From assembly GCA_963825845.1 (NCBI GenBank), contig CAWGVL010000049.1:1-64000 (forward strand): 64,000 nucleotides of DNA, given 5' to 3'. Positions 13,050 through 22,740 of this stretch are shown here, one piece after another. Made by a program: the position numbers and the translations under genes. Numbering within the stretch: the stretch's first letter is position 1; each line of letters begins with the position of its first letter. Origin of the DNA: DASQDN01 sp963825845. GTDB taxonomy: Bacteria > Acidobacteriota > Terriglobia > Bryobacterales > Bryobacteraceae. The notes under the pieces were generated by a model. That model saw only the letters and a program-made list of their open reading frames with translations, made no database searches and was not told the origin of the DNA.

Positions 13050-13951
13050 CAAGTAGTCACACGTTCTGCTCGGAGTCGGCTCGGCGCCGGGCGGAATCGT
13101 TGTATGGCACTGCGTCTCGGGTGAAGACGTGGATGCTTCTGGAATACCCGGGAGTCTGGCGGCCAAGCGCGATTGAAGGCAGTACCCTTTCCGATCGTGT
13201 GAAGAAGAGGCTGGCGGATGTCTGCGTCTCGACACCGGGGCTTCGTCAGGTGTTCGTGCGTCAGTCGCACAGGCGCTCGGACAGGATGAGGTGCTTCGTC
13301 ATGGATGCTACGGAGATTCCCTCGGGGATATCGCAACTTGACCTGTCAGTGTGTAATGACGTGGATAGTTTCGACTTCTCCGGCATTGCGTCCCACCCGC
13401 GCGCAGAGCGAACGGATGCGCCCTTGTTCATGGTTTGCACGCATGGCAATCACGACAAGTGCTGTGCGAAATTCGGTATTCCAGTTTTCGAGAAGCTGAA
13501 GAAGGTTGTTGGCGATCAGGCGTGGCAGTGCTCGCATATCGGGGGCGATCGGTTCGCGGGAAACGTTATTTGTCTCCCGCATGGCATCTACTACGGGCAC
13601 GTCACACCGAGCGATGTGCCGGCCATCGTTGATACCTACAATCGTGGTGAGATTTTCATCGAGAGATACCGCGGGCGATGCTGTTATCCCAAAGCGGTGC
13701 AGGTCGGCGAGTACTTCATACGGCAGTTGTCCGGAAGGATTGGCTTGAGAGACTTCGTGTTCGAAAGCGAACGTCATGACGGATCGTCGTGGACCGTGCG
13801 GTTCAGAGCGACGGCGGACGGCGTTCATGAGGTGACATTCCGCGGCCGGCAGGCGTTCAACGAGTTACTCACCTGCAAGGCGGAGAAAGCGAATCCCATC
13901 ACACAGTACGAGCTGCTGAGTTACAACGCGCCCCTTCCTATGTCAGTCTAA
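13046..13951 (+). CDS. Sucrase/ferredoxin-like (Suc_Fer) protein
   Basis: The 301-residue protein belongs to the thioredoxin-fold ferredoxin family PF06999 (fungal Apd1 relatives). Visible marks are CTHGNHDKCCAKFG (Cys131, Cys139, Cys140) and SHIGGDRFAGNVICLPHG (His164, His179). In Apd1 two Cys and two His hold a redox-active 2Fe-2S cluster. It overlaps the JmjC stop by ATGA and ends 5 bp before the isomerase-like gene. In this setting it could deliver electrons to keep the oxygenase iron reduced or handle the metal bound by the product; neither is shown by sequence. Confidence 0.85.
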   Translation: MTSSHTFCSESARRRAESLYGTASRVKTWMLLEYPGVWRPSAIEGSTLSDRVKKRLADVCVSTPGLRQVFVRQSHRRSDRMRCFVMDATEIPSGISQLDLSVCNDVDSFDFSGIASHPRAERTDAPLFMVCTHGNHDKCCAKFGIPVFEKLKKVVGDQAWQCSHIGGDRFAGNVICLPHGIYYGHVTPSDVPAIVDTYNRGEIFIERYRGRCCYPKAVQVGEYFIRQLSGRIGLRDFVFESERHDGSSWTVRFRATADGVHEVTFRGRQAFNELLTCKAEKANPITQYELLSYNAPLPMSV

Positions 13952-13956
13952 GTACG

Positions 13957-14847
13957 ATGAGCACTCTGTTACTGCACTCGGTCAGCTACGCAGGATTGTG
14001 GGGCCAGGACTATCTATCCGTTGACGACGTGGTCGCGAAGGCGCGTGAACTCGGCTTCGGCGGCGTGATGCTGATGGCGAAGCGGCCGCACGTCTCGATA
14101 CTCGACTACAGCCAACGTGAACGCGAAGCGCTGCGGTCCAGGCTCGACCAGCATGGAATGAAGGACCTGTGTATCGCAGGGTATTGCAATCTCACTGCGG
14201 ATCTGGAGCATGGAGACATTCCGCAGCGGGAGATGCAGGTTCACTACATCGTTGAATTGGCACGGCTGGCGAGAGATCTGGGCGGCAATCTGGTCCGGGT
14301 GTTCACCGGGTACGAGAATCCGGGGTTCGAGCTGACCCGGCAGTGGGGGCTCATCGTGGATTCACTGCGCGAGGCGTCACGACGCGCAGCCGACCTGGGT
14401 GTCACGATCGGCGTGCAGAACCACCATGACATCGGTGTCGGCTACGAATCGTTATTCGATTTGATCGGAGCCGTTGGTGAGCCGAACTGCCGCGCGCTGT
14501 TCGATGCCTGGGCTCCGGCGCTGCAGGGCGAAGACCTCGGGCTCGCAGCACAGCGCTTAGCCCCCTTGACGGTTCATACGACAGTCGCCGATTATCAGCT
14601 TCGGCCGCGGTACAAGTACCAGTCGAACCTGGTGAATTACGAAGCGCAGACTCCTTATGCGCAGGCCGTCCCCATGGGAGAAGGATTCATCGACTATCCT
14701 GCGTTCTTCAAGGCGCTGCGCGCGGGCGGCTTCAACGGGAGCATCGCGTACGAGATGTGTTCACCCTTGTTGCACGGCGGCGACATCGAGACTCTCGATC
14801 GCTATGCGCGTAAGTTCCTCGAGTACGTCAAGCAAGCAGGTCTTTGA
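13957..14847 (+). CDS. Xylose isomerase-like TIM-barrel protein
   Basis: A 296-residue member of the AP-endonuclease-2/xylose isomerase barrel group (PF01261). Typical blocks are LSVDDVVAKARELGFGGVML near the start, the strand VTIGVQNHHDIG, LFDAWAPALQGEDLG, and GEGFIDYPAFFKALRAGGFN before the final YEM (Glu metal ligand). These proteins are metal-dependent sugar epimerases or isomerases such as hydroxypyruvate isomerase, tagatose epimerase or IolE/IolI; the exact substrate is unclear. The start is ATG 13957, 5 bp after the ferredoxin stop and without its own strong ribosome site, which implies coupling. It overlaps the DUF1501 gene tail to tail by 20 bp. Confidence 0.85.
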   Translation: MSTLLLHSVSYAGLWGQDYLSVDDVVAKARELGFGGVMLMAKRPHVSILDYSQREREALRSRLDQHGMKDLCIAGYCNLTADLEHGDIPQREMQVHYIVELARLARDLGGNLVRVFTGYENPGFELTRQWGLIVDSLREASRRAADLGVTIGVQNHHDIGVGYESLFDLIGAVGEPNCRALFDAWAPALQGEDLGLAAQRLAPLTVHTTVADYQLRPRYKYQSNLVNYEAQTPYAQAVPMGEGFIDYPAFFKALRAGGFNGSIAYEMCSPLLHGGDIETLDRYARKFLEYVKQAGL

Positions 14848-16253
14848 TGACGTTGCCGTGAACGTCCGTCAGCCGGAAGCTGCGGCCCTGAAACTTGTAC
14901 GTCAGTCTCAGGTGATCGATACCCAACGTATGGAGAAGCGTCGCTTGTAGATCGTGAACGTGCACCGGCTGACTGGCGACGTTGTAACAGAAATCGTCCG
15001 TTTCCCCGTACGTAATCCCAGGCTTCATGCCTCCGCCGGCCATCCACATCGTGAAGCATCGCGGATGATGATCGCGACCGTAATCATCCTTCGTCAGGCG
15101 ACCCTGGCAATACACGGTACGGCCGAATTCTCCGCCCCAGACGACGAGCGTGTCGTCAAGCATGCCGCGCTGCTTCAGATCCTGAATGAGCGCCGCTGAA
15201 GGTTGATCCGTCTCTTTGCAGCGCTTCGGTAGGCCTTCGGGAAGCTTTGCCATGATGGTCCCAGTCGCGATGATAAAGCTGGATAAATCGGACCCCGCGT
15301 TCGGCAAGGCGTCTCGCCAGAAGGCAGTTGTATGCAAAAGTACCCGGCTTGTTCGCATCCGGACCATAGAGATCGAGTACGCTCTTCGGCTCCTTCGAGA
15401 GATCCGTCAGCTCAGGCACGGATGACTGCATTCGGAACGCCATCTCATATTGCGCGATGCGCGTCGAGATCTCGGGGTCACCGTAGTCTTGGAGATTGCC
15501 TTCGTTGATGGTCTTCAGCGCATCCAGATACACACGTCGATTCTCGGCCGGGAATCCTTGCGGGTTCGACAGGTACAGGACGGGATCGCCGATTGAACGG
15601 AACTTCACCCCCTGGAATCGCGTGGGAAGAAAGCCGCTGCCCCAGAGGCGATCGTAAAGCGGCTGTCCGCCGCCTCCCTGCCCCGGCGAGATCATGACGA
15701 CGAACGCAGGCAGGTTCTCCGTCTCGCAGCCAATTCCATACGAAACCCATGAACCCATGCTCGGGCGGCCCGCGATCTGCGATCCGGTTTGGAAGAACGT
15801 TACCGCTGGATCGTGATTGATGGCTTCGGTATGAACAGATCTTACGATCGTGAGATCATCGGCGATCTTTGCCGTGTACGGCAGCAACTCGCTGACCCAT
15901 GCCCCGGATTTGCCGTGCTGCGCAAACTTGAACTTCGATGGGACCACCGGGAAGTTATGCTGCGTTGCCGACATCGCCGTGAGCCGCTGACCCATGCGGA
16001 TGGATTCGGGCAGGTCGATGCCTTGATGCTCCGTCAAGCGCGGCTTGTAGTCGAAAAGTTCCATCTGGGATGGTCCTCCCGACTGGAAGAGATAGATGAT
16101 CCGCTTCGCCTTCGGCGCGAAGTGCGGCAGTCCCTCTAATCCACCGACACGTTCGGCTGCGCGTGCGTCTTTGCTAAACACCGACGCGAGCGCCGCGACG
16201 CCGATGCCGGTCGCGGTTTTTCCGAAGAAATGACGGCGCGTGATGTTGTTCAT
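14828..16253 (-). CDS. DUF1501 protein, Tat-exported (one frameshift)
   Basis: About 475 residues once the frame is restored. The N-terminus carries a twin-arginine signal (NITRRHFFGKTATGIGVAAL), then IIYLFQSGGPSQMELFDYKP, typical of DUF1501, which has an alkaline phosphatase/sulfatase-like fold. The frame shifts near 15250 after QLYHRDWDHHG; the rest continues LVVWGGEFGRTVYCQGRL, GRDHHPRCFTMWMAGGGMKP and HVHDLQATLLHTLGIDHLRL to the stop at 14828. Its ATG overlaps the stop of the upstream DUF1553 gene (4 bp). DUF1501 and PSCyt/DUF1553 proteins are almost always paired; the biochemical role is unknown. Confidence 0.88.
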
Positions 16254-19200
16254 TGCTTCGTGATTGCCTCGTCGAGATTCAGAAGTATGCTCGCGATGCC
16301 AGTGTAGGTTGCGAGTTCCGTTGGCGCAATAGTCGTCTTGCGCGGCGATTTGCCTTGGCTTACGAAGGTCGCGGCATCTTCAGGATGCGCTTGATAGAAC
16401 GCTTCAAACTTGTTGAGGGCGGTACGGAGAGCCGACTGTTCCGGCTCCTTTGCGGGACGGCCCAGGACGATCTCATAGCCTCGGCTAATCCGCTGCGCCG
16501 GATCAGCTTGCGCTTCGGCAATCATGCGCTCGGCTAGTTTGCGAGCAGCCTCCACGTATAAGACATCGTTCATAAGATCAAGCGCCTGGAGCGGAGTGTT
16601 GGTTCGATTTTCACGGATCACGCAGATTTCTCTCGTAGGCGCGTCGAACGTGACCATGTTCGGAGGGGCCACCGTACGTCTCCAATAGGTGTACAAACTA
16701 CGGCGATACAGGCCTTCGCCCTCGATCTTCCTTGTAGCCGGCCCCGCCCTGGAGTTCCTGCCATAATCCTTCAGGCTGATATGGCTTCACTGGCGGACCG
16801 CCTATCTTGTCGACCAGGAGTCCGGAAGCGGCGAGAGCTTGATCCCGGAGCATTTCTGCCGAGAGACGGAACCGCGGACCTCGCGCCAGCAAGCGGTTCT
16901 CGGGGTCGCGCTGTAGCAGGTCCGGCGTGACTTTCGACGATTGCTGATAGGTAGCGCTCAACACCATCGTCTTCAGCACGTGCTTGATGCTCCAGCCTGA
17001 ATCCATGAAGTCGACTGCAAGCCAATCGAGTAGATCCTGGTTGACCGGCCATTCCCCTTGCGAGCCGAAGTCTTCGACCGTTTTGACCAACCCGATTCCG
17101 AACAGCATTGCCCAGTAGCGATTGACGGCTGCTCGCGCAGTCAACGGATTGTCGCGATCGACGATCCAACGCGCGAGACCCAAACGGTTCTTAGGCCACT
17201 CCGGCTTCATCGCGTTCAGGAATGCGGGAGGCGCAGGGCTTACCTTGTCGCCCGGCGCATCGTAGGCTCCGCGTTTGAGGAGGAAGGTGTCGCGACGGTC
17301 CTTACGCTCCTTCATCACCATGACGGATGGAATGGAATCGAGGAATACCTTGCGTTCCGTGCTGGCGAGTTCGAGATTGGCGGCCACCTCCCGGAGTTCC
17401 TTCGGAGACGCCATGTCCACAAAGGCCATACGTAGCTTGTTCGACTGCTCAGGAGTGCGTTTGGTGTGATCGATGCGCGCGAGTGAATTGATCGATTGCA
17501 GCACCGTAAGGGTACCGGTCTCCTCGGGCGTGAGTACGCGGGAATAGACGCGGACGTCATCGACTGATCCCGTGAAGCGAAGTCCGCCGCCGGCGCCTAC
17601 ACGCCATGGATGCTTCTTCGTGTCGATCGGCCAGAGGAGCGAATCGAACAGGACCTTGAGTTGCTGCGGTTTACCATCCACGTACATGCGAACCCCGGCG
17701 GCTCTCATCCCGCCGTCATAGGAAACAGCGACATGACTCCACGCTCCCAGAGGTACGGGATCCACCGTCTCGACGCGCATGGCGAGGTCGGTCCAACGGA
17801 ACGTTACGTGTAAGCGAAGCTTGCCGTCCATCAGGTAGAGCCCGTGCTGCTGGCCTTCCGAGTAGTCGTCGCCGCGGGAAACGATGGCCCCGGTTGCCGA
17901 CTCCGGTTTGATCCACGCCGCAATGGTGAACGGATCCCGGTAATCGAATGAGGGGCCATCCGTACCCGCGTCGAGAAATGCCTTGCCATCAAAATGCCGC
18001 GCCGTGTTTACCTTGCCAGGTTCGGCATCGTCGAGAGGTAAATGAAGTTGCAAATTATGTCTGAGGGTCCAGTCAACGGGACTCTTGGCGTGCGCCAGTT
18101 CGCGTTCCCATTTTGCCTGCGCCTTCCGGATCTTCGGCTCGAGTTGCTGCCGCTGCTGCTGATACGTCGCGATCTGCGCGTCGAGAGCGGTCAATCGAGA
18201 TTGCTGCTCGGGTAACGGCGCCTTGATCACCGGTTCCTCATTGCCGAAGTTCCAGACGAATCCCCTCTCGGGCACGTTGTTGTAGAACGCGAAGAGCGAG
18301 TAGAAATCTTTCTGGGTGATCGGGTCGAACTTGTGATCGTGGCAGCGCGCGCACCCGACTGTCAGGCCGAGAAAGACGGTTCCAGTGGTTTCGGTGCGGT
18401 CCGCGACGTATTCGACGCGAAACTCTTCGTCGACGATGCCGCCCTCGGCGCTTGTGCGGTGGTTACGATTGAATCCCGTCGCGATCTTTTGCGAGCGAGT
18501 CGCATTCGGCAGCAGGTCGCCAGCGATCTGCTCGATCGTGAACTGATCGTACGGCATATCCCGCTGGAACGCATTGATGACCCAGTCACGCCAGGGCCAC
18601 ATCGTTCGCGGACCGTCGGTCTGATACCCATTCGTGTCCGAGTACCGCGCCGCTTCCAGCCATCGAATCGCCATTCGTTCGGCGTATCGCGGCGACGCAA
18701 GCAGTCGATCGACGACTTTTTCGTACGCCTTGGGCGAGTCGTCATTCACAAACGCTTCCACTTCGGCTGGTGTAGGCGGGAGCCCGGTGAGATCGAGTGT
18801 GACGCGCCGGATTAACGTACGCTTATCGGCGGCAGGAGCAGGGTGGAGCTTTTCGCGGTCGAGCCGGTTAAGTATGAACGAATCGATAGGATTCTTCGTC
18901 CACGAAAGATTGCTCACGGCCGGCAGCGCGGCCTTTTGTGGAGGAATGAATGCCCAGTGCGATTCGTACTTCGCCCCCTGCTCTATCCAGGTTCGAAGGA
19001 GTTCGACCTCGCGGGCCGGAACGGCATCATGTCCCATGTATGCGGGAGGCATGCGCAGCGCTTTGTTCGTACTCGTTACGCGCTGGTAGATTTCACTCTT
19101 CTCCGGATTTCCGGCCGCTATGGCGTATCGCCCGCCCTTCAGAGCAGCCTTGGCATCGGCTTCGATGTCGAGCCGGAGGTTCGCCTTCCGATTGCCTTTG

Positions 19201-19343
19201 TCCGGGCCATGGCACGAGAAACAACGGTCAGAGAGGATCGGCCGGATGTCCCGATTGAAATGGACCTCCGCCGCAAGAGATACTGTTGGACCGAGCAGCA
19301 CGAGGGCAAACAAAGATCCGAGGCTCGGCGTAACGTATGCCAT
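16250..19343 (-). CDS. PSCyt1-DUF1549-LamG-DUF1553 cytochrome-like protein (one frameshift)
   Basis: About 1,030 residues. A signal peptide (FALVLLGPTVSLAAEV) is followed by a planctomycete-type cytochrome domain with haem motif CFSCH, the DUF1549 domain (RRVTLDLTGLPPTPAEVEAF, HWLE-like RWLEAARYSDTNG, second haem motif CARCH in GCARCHDHKFDP), a LamG/concanavalin-like domain about residues 450-615 (DPFTIAAWIKPESATGAIVS), and DUF1553 (DNPLTARAAVNRYWAMLFGI). The frame breaks near 16720 and continues in the next frame (RRTVAPPNMVTFDAPTREIC, NTPLQALDLMNDVLYVEAAR) to 16250. It is the partner of the DUF1501 gene. Such proteins are exported and likely act in polysaccharide or redox processes, but no activity is proven. 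Confidence 0.88.
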
Positions 19344-19402
19344 GCAGATAATACCAGTTTATCGGTTCCTGCATTTTTTCGCGTATCTTCAAAGGCATCA
19401 GC

Positions 19403-20215
19403 TTGGAACAGGTATTTGCGGATTTGAATCTCGCGCGTCGTTTGGAGCTGGCGGAAGCACGGGCGAATGCGAATTTCGTCGAAGCACGCTCGGCAGTTTC
19501 GCCGCAAATCGGCGCTGAATGGATCGAGATCGGGGGCGCTTATGCGATGTTCGACGGTCCGGAATCGCCCTGCACGCAGACGTTCGGGCTCGGGATGCGC
19601 GAAGACGTCACCGCCGATCAACTCGAGAGGTTGGAATCGTTTTTCGACCGTCACAGTGCTCCCGTTTTCCATGAGGTGTGCCCACTGGCGGATTTGTCCA
19701 CGCCGCATCTTCTCTCCATGCGAGGATACGAGCCGTTCGAGTTCACGAGCATTCTGTTTCTGCCGCTTGTAAAGCAACCCAGCCGATCCGCGAGCGAGCG
19801 AATCCGCGTGCGTGAGATTGGTCCCGATGAGCGGGAGCAGTGGGCGCAACTCGTGGCTAAAGGTTGGAGTGAGCATCCCGAACTGACCGGCGTGATTCTC
19901 GATCTGGCTCGTGTGACCTCTTATCGTTCAGGTGGTTCAGACTTTGTGGCGGAACTGGATGGACGGCCGATTGCAACAGGCAGCGTCAGTATCGTCGACG
20001 GCGTGGTCTTGCTCGCCGGCGCCAGCACGATTCCGGAAGCGAGGAAGCAGGGCGCTCAGAATGCGTTACTGAGTGCGAGGCTGAAGTATGGCGCCGAGGC
20101 AGGTTGCGATATCGCGATGATGGGCGCCCTGCCCGGCAGCTCATCGCAACGCAATGCGGAACGCAACGGGTTCCGCATTGCATACACGCGAATGAAGTGG
20201 CGCAAGCGCCTTTAG
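19403..20215 (+). CDS. GNAT family N-acetyltransferase
   Basis: The 270-residue protein has a divergent N-terminal half and a recognisable GNAT core in the second half: RIRVREIGPDEREQWAQLV, FVAELDGRPIATGSVSI, GASTIPEARKQGAQNALLSA (acetyl-CoA-binding loop R-K-Q-G-A) and the final SSQRNAERNGFRIAYTRMKW. The two-part build resembles tandem GNAT proteins with one worn-out domain. The start is read as TTG 19403; no better ATG lies close by. It is divergent from the DUF1553 gene and overlaps the peroxidase gene tail to tail by 4 bp. Substrate unknown. Confidence 0.85.
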   Translation: MEQVFADLNLARRLELAEARANANFVEARSAVSPQIGAEWIEIGGAYAMFDGPESPCTQTFGLGMREDVTADQLERLESFFDRHSAPVFHEVCPLADLSTPHLLSMRGYEPFEFTSILFLPLVKQPSRSASERIRVREIGPDEREQWAQLVAKGWSEHPELTGVILDLARVTSYRSGGSDFVAELDGRPIATGSVSIVDGVVLLAGASTIPEARKQGAQNALLSARLKYGAEAGCDIAMMGALPGSSSQRNAERNGFRIAYTRMKWRKRL

Positions 20216-21255
20216 TGCGTTTTGACGGGAGTCACCTTCACATCGGGTAGCGGTGTGCTCGGTGTGTGCGGCGGCAGGATAGGATACCCGACCTCCGGCT
20301 GCTTCCCCGTAAGTGTTCGCAGGAAGGCCGCGATCGCCTCGGTTTCGGCGTTGTTCAACGTCGCGCCAAGCTGGGCGGAACCCATGATCGCGACAGCTTG
20401 CTGAAGATCCCAGACTTTGCCGGTATGGAAATAGGGCGCAGTGAGTTCGATATTGCGAAGGGAGGGCGACTTGAACACGTACTCGTCGCTTGCCGTCCGC
20501 GTCACCTGGAAGCGGCCCTTGTCGCTTGACGGAAGAATCTCCCCGCCCGGACGTTCGACTACGCCAAACGGGAAATATCCCGTGCCACCCAAATTGACGC
20601 CGCCGTGGCAACTCACGCAACCCTTGGCCATGAACAGGTCGAGGCCCTTCTTCTCGGAGGCGTTGAGCGCATCCTGCTTGCCCGAGAGGTACTGATCGAA
20701 CCTCGATTGCGGTGTAATCAGCGTCGCTTCGAAAGATTCGATCGCGCGCGCCATGTTCTCAAACGTTACGGCGTCTTTTTCTCCGGGGAAAGCCTTTTTG
20801 AAGTGTTCCACATATGCAGGTATGCTGCGCAGCGTCTTCACGGTACGGTCGGGATTGCTGTTCATCTCGACTGCCGCTTGGACGGGACCCATGGCTTGCT
20901 CTTTCAGGTCCTTCGCACGGCCATCCCAAAACTGGGCGATGTTGAAGACGGCATTCAGAACGGTCGGACTGTTTCGCGGGCCCTTCTGCCAGCCGTGGCC
21001 GATAGAGGTCTCGAGCAGGTCGACGCCGCCGAGACTCAGGTTGTGGCATGTGTTGCAACTGATCAGCCAGCTTGACGAGAGCCGCGGATCAAAGAAGAGC
21101 ATCTTGCCGAGTTCTACTTTGGCAGGGTTCGTCGGATTCGACTTCAAGGCCGGCGCCGTGGCAGGTATCGGCTTGAAGGCTCTCTGGGCTTTCTGCATAA
21201 GCGCATCTTGTGCGAGTACGGGTATGCAGATCAGGATCGGTAGAAACGCTCGCAT
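20212..21255 (-). CDS. Di-haem cytochrome c peroxidase
   Basis: The 347-residue protein starts with a signal peptide (MRAFLPILICIPVLAQDALM) and has the two haem-binding motifs of the CCP/MauG family: CNTCH (SSSWLISCNTCHNLSLGG) and CVSCH (AKGCVSCHGGVNLGG). Also visible are FFDPRLS, the block RNSPTVLNAVFNIAQFWDGR and SLRNIELTAPYFHTGKV, with the distal-site Glu region AVEMNS. It reduces hydrogen peroxide to water in the periplasm using cytochrome c. Length and motif order fit bacterial CCP; MauG-type cofactor-making enzymes are less likely because no quinone-enzyme genes are near. Confidence 0.92.
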   Translation of the reverse strand: MRAFLPILICIPVLAQDALMQKAQRAFKPIPATAPALKSNPTNPAKVELGKMLFFDPRLSSSWLISCNTCHNLSLGGVDLLETSIGHGWQKGPRNSPTVLNAVFNIAQFWDGRAKDLKEQAMGPVQAAVEMNSNPDRTVKTLRSIPAYVEHFKKAFPGEKDAVTFENMARAIESFEATLITPQSRFDQYLSGKQDALNASEKKGLDLFMAKGCVSCHGGVNLGGTGYFPFGVVERPGGEILPSSDKGRFQVTRTASDEYVFKSPSLRNIELTAPYFHTGKVWDLQQAVAIMGSAQLGATLNNAETEAIAAFLRTLTGKQPEVGYPILPPHTPSTPLPDVKVTPVKTH

Positions 21256-21316
21256 ACCTACATGGTATCGACCCCGTTTCCCGTCCCGGCTCTCGCGCTA
21301 CCTTGTAAGTGGGCGG

Positions 21317-22195
21317 ATGCAGGACGATTTACAAGCCGACGTTTTGCCTGAGCCTCCCGAAGAGCTCACCGGCACGTTCTTGCGGCGGCTGGGGGAAGGG
21401 GTAGGCAAGGTTGTCTACGCGTCGCCTCATTGGGTAGTGAAGCGCGAACGATCGCCTTCAGAAGTGGTTGCCATTGTCGTTCTCTGGAAGATGTTGAGAA
21501 GGATTGAGCACATCCTGCCGAAATCTTTCGCCCGAAAGATGTTTCAGGGTCCTTCAAAGCAGATCCGATTCCTGCGCGTGCTGGTTCAGGGAGGAATGGC
21601 CGTGGTCCCGAAGAGCATCTGGTTCAGTACGCACATTCAGCAAGCCTGGAAGCTCTATCACAAGCGGAACGTCCGGGGCGAGCGGCTCGCTGAAGCATAC
21701 CTCGCCGGGACGCCCCTGATTCCGAAGCGGGTCCAGTTTCCACCGACGCGACTGAAGGTTCGCGGCTGGCCCGGCTTGGTGACGGTATCTGAAGCCACCG
21801 AACGAGTGGATTGCACGCTGTTCGACAAGCTAACGGAGTTATCCATATCGGGCGCATTCGAGGAACTCGAAGAATGGCTCGATCGTTTTCTTGCGCTCAG
21901 ACAATCAGGTTGGCAGCGTGGACTATTCTCCGTCGATGCTCACCTGAAGAACTTCGGGGTGTGCGGCGACCGTGTCGTTCTTCTGGATACAGGAGGCCTG
22001 ACGAATCGTTGGACAGACATCGAGCGCCGCCTCGAGTTCGAGAATGAAGTTCAGCGGCCGCACGTTCAGCTCGGGCTCGGTCCGCTACTCGAATTGCGTC
22101 CCGATATAGCGAGCCGCTTCGACTCGCAATGGAAGTCTGTCGTCAATGCGGACGTGGTGCGGGACCATTGGCCAACGAAAGGTGATGCGGCATGA
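21317..22195 (+). CDS. Kinase-like protein (lipopolysaccharide/APH-type fold, putative)
   Basis: From ATG 21317 the product has 292 residues. The frame is open much further upstream, but that part is antisense to the peroxidase gene. Supporting a protein-kinase fold are a glycine-rich start (LRRLGEGVGKVVYASPHWVV) with Lys in WVVKRERS, a catalytic-loop-like SVDAHLKNFGV (D-x-x-x-x-N) and LLDTGGLT where DFG/D-x-G is expected. It is similar in outline to sugar, LPS or YrbL-type kinases but I cannot place it firmly. It overlaps the HEAT-repeat gene by ATGA, so the two are likely made together and may work as a complex. Confidence 0.6.
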   Translation: MQDDLQADVLPEPPEELTGTFLRRLGEGVGKVVYASPHWVVKRERSPSEVVAIVVLWKMLRRIEHILPKSFARKMFQGPSKQIRFLRVLVQGGMAVVPKSIWFSTHIQQAWKLYHKRNVRGERLAEAYLAGTPLIPKRVQFPPTRLKVRGWPGLVTVSEATERVDCTLFDKLTELSISGAFEELEEWLDRFLALRQSGWQRGLFSVDAHLKNFGVCGDRVVLLDTGGLTNRWTDIERRLEFENEVQRPHVQLGLGPLLELRPDIASRFDSQWKSVVNADVVRDHWPTKGDAA

Positions 22196-22740
22196 ATCAA
22201 ATCGTCGAGACCAGCCTGGTCGACCTTCGGTCGCAAGATAAGGAAGCGCAGAATCGGGCCTTTCAGCAACTTCTCCCCCTTACGGACAAGCCCGTCGATT
22301 GGGCTTACGACGTGTGGGATGAGTTGGTCAGAAACCTGGGGGATAAGGACAGCCGGCGCCGAGCAATATCGGCGCAGGTATTATGCAACCTCGCCAAGAG
22401 CGACCCTGAGAAAAGAATGTTGAAGGACCTTCCTACGCTGGTCGCCGTTACGAAGGATGAAAAGTTTGTCACCGCACGGCACTGTATGCAATCGCTATGG
22501 AAGGTCGGAATCGCTGGAGAGGCCCAGCGCGCAATATTGCTGGATGGTTTGACGGCTCGATTCAAAGAATGCGCTGCCGAGAAGAACTGCACGTTGATCC
22601 GCTACGACATCATCGAGAGTCTTCGCAAGATCTACGACGAGACCGCGGATGAGAAGATTCGTCAGAGAGCGCTGGACTTGATCGATACGGAAGAGGACAT
22701 CAAGTATCGGAAGAAGTACGCCACTCTCTGGAAACGTTAG
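22192..22740 (+). CDS. HEAT/ARM-repeat-like protein
   Basis: A 182-residue, largely helical and charged protein made of about four helical-hairpin units (for example ELVRNLGDKDSRRRAISAQV, then VAVTKDEKFVTARHCMQSLW and DETADEKIRQRALDLIDTEE). HEAT repeats form curved scaffolds for protein binding. No catalytic motif or signal peptide is seen. The start overlaps the stop of the kinase-like gene, and the 3' end abuts the DUF1501 gene at 22741. Function unknown; a regulatory or adaptor role for the kinase-like partner is an inference from coupling. Confidence 0.65.
   Translation: MNQIVETSLVDLRSQDKEAQNRAFQQLLPLTDKPVDWAYDVWDELVRNLGDKDSRRRAISAQVLCNLAKSDPEKRMLKDLPTLVAVTKDEKFVTARHCMQSLWKVGIAGEAQRAILLDGLTARFKECAAEKNCTLIRYDIIESLRKIYDETADEKIRQRALDLIDTEEDIKYRKKYATLWKR

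Noticed and set aside
20753..21316. Upstream extension of the kinase-like gene to 480 residues
   Set aside because: It is antisense to the well-supported peroxidase gene; ATG 21317 is the credible start.
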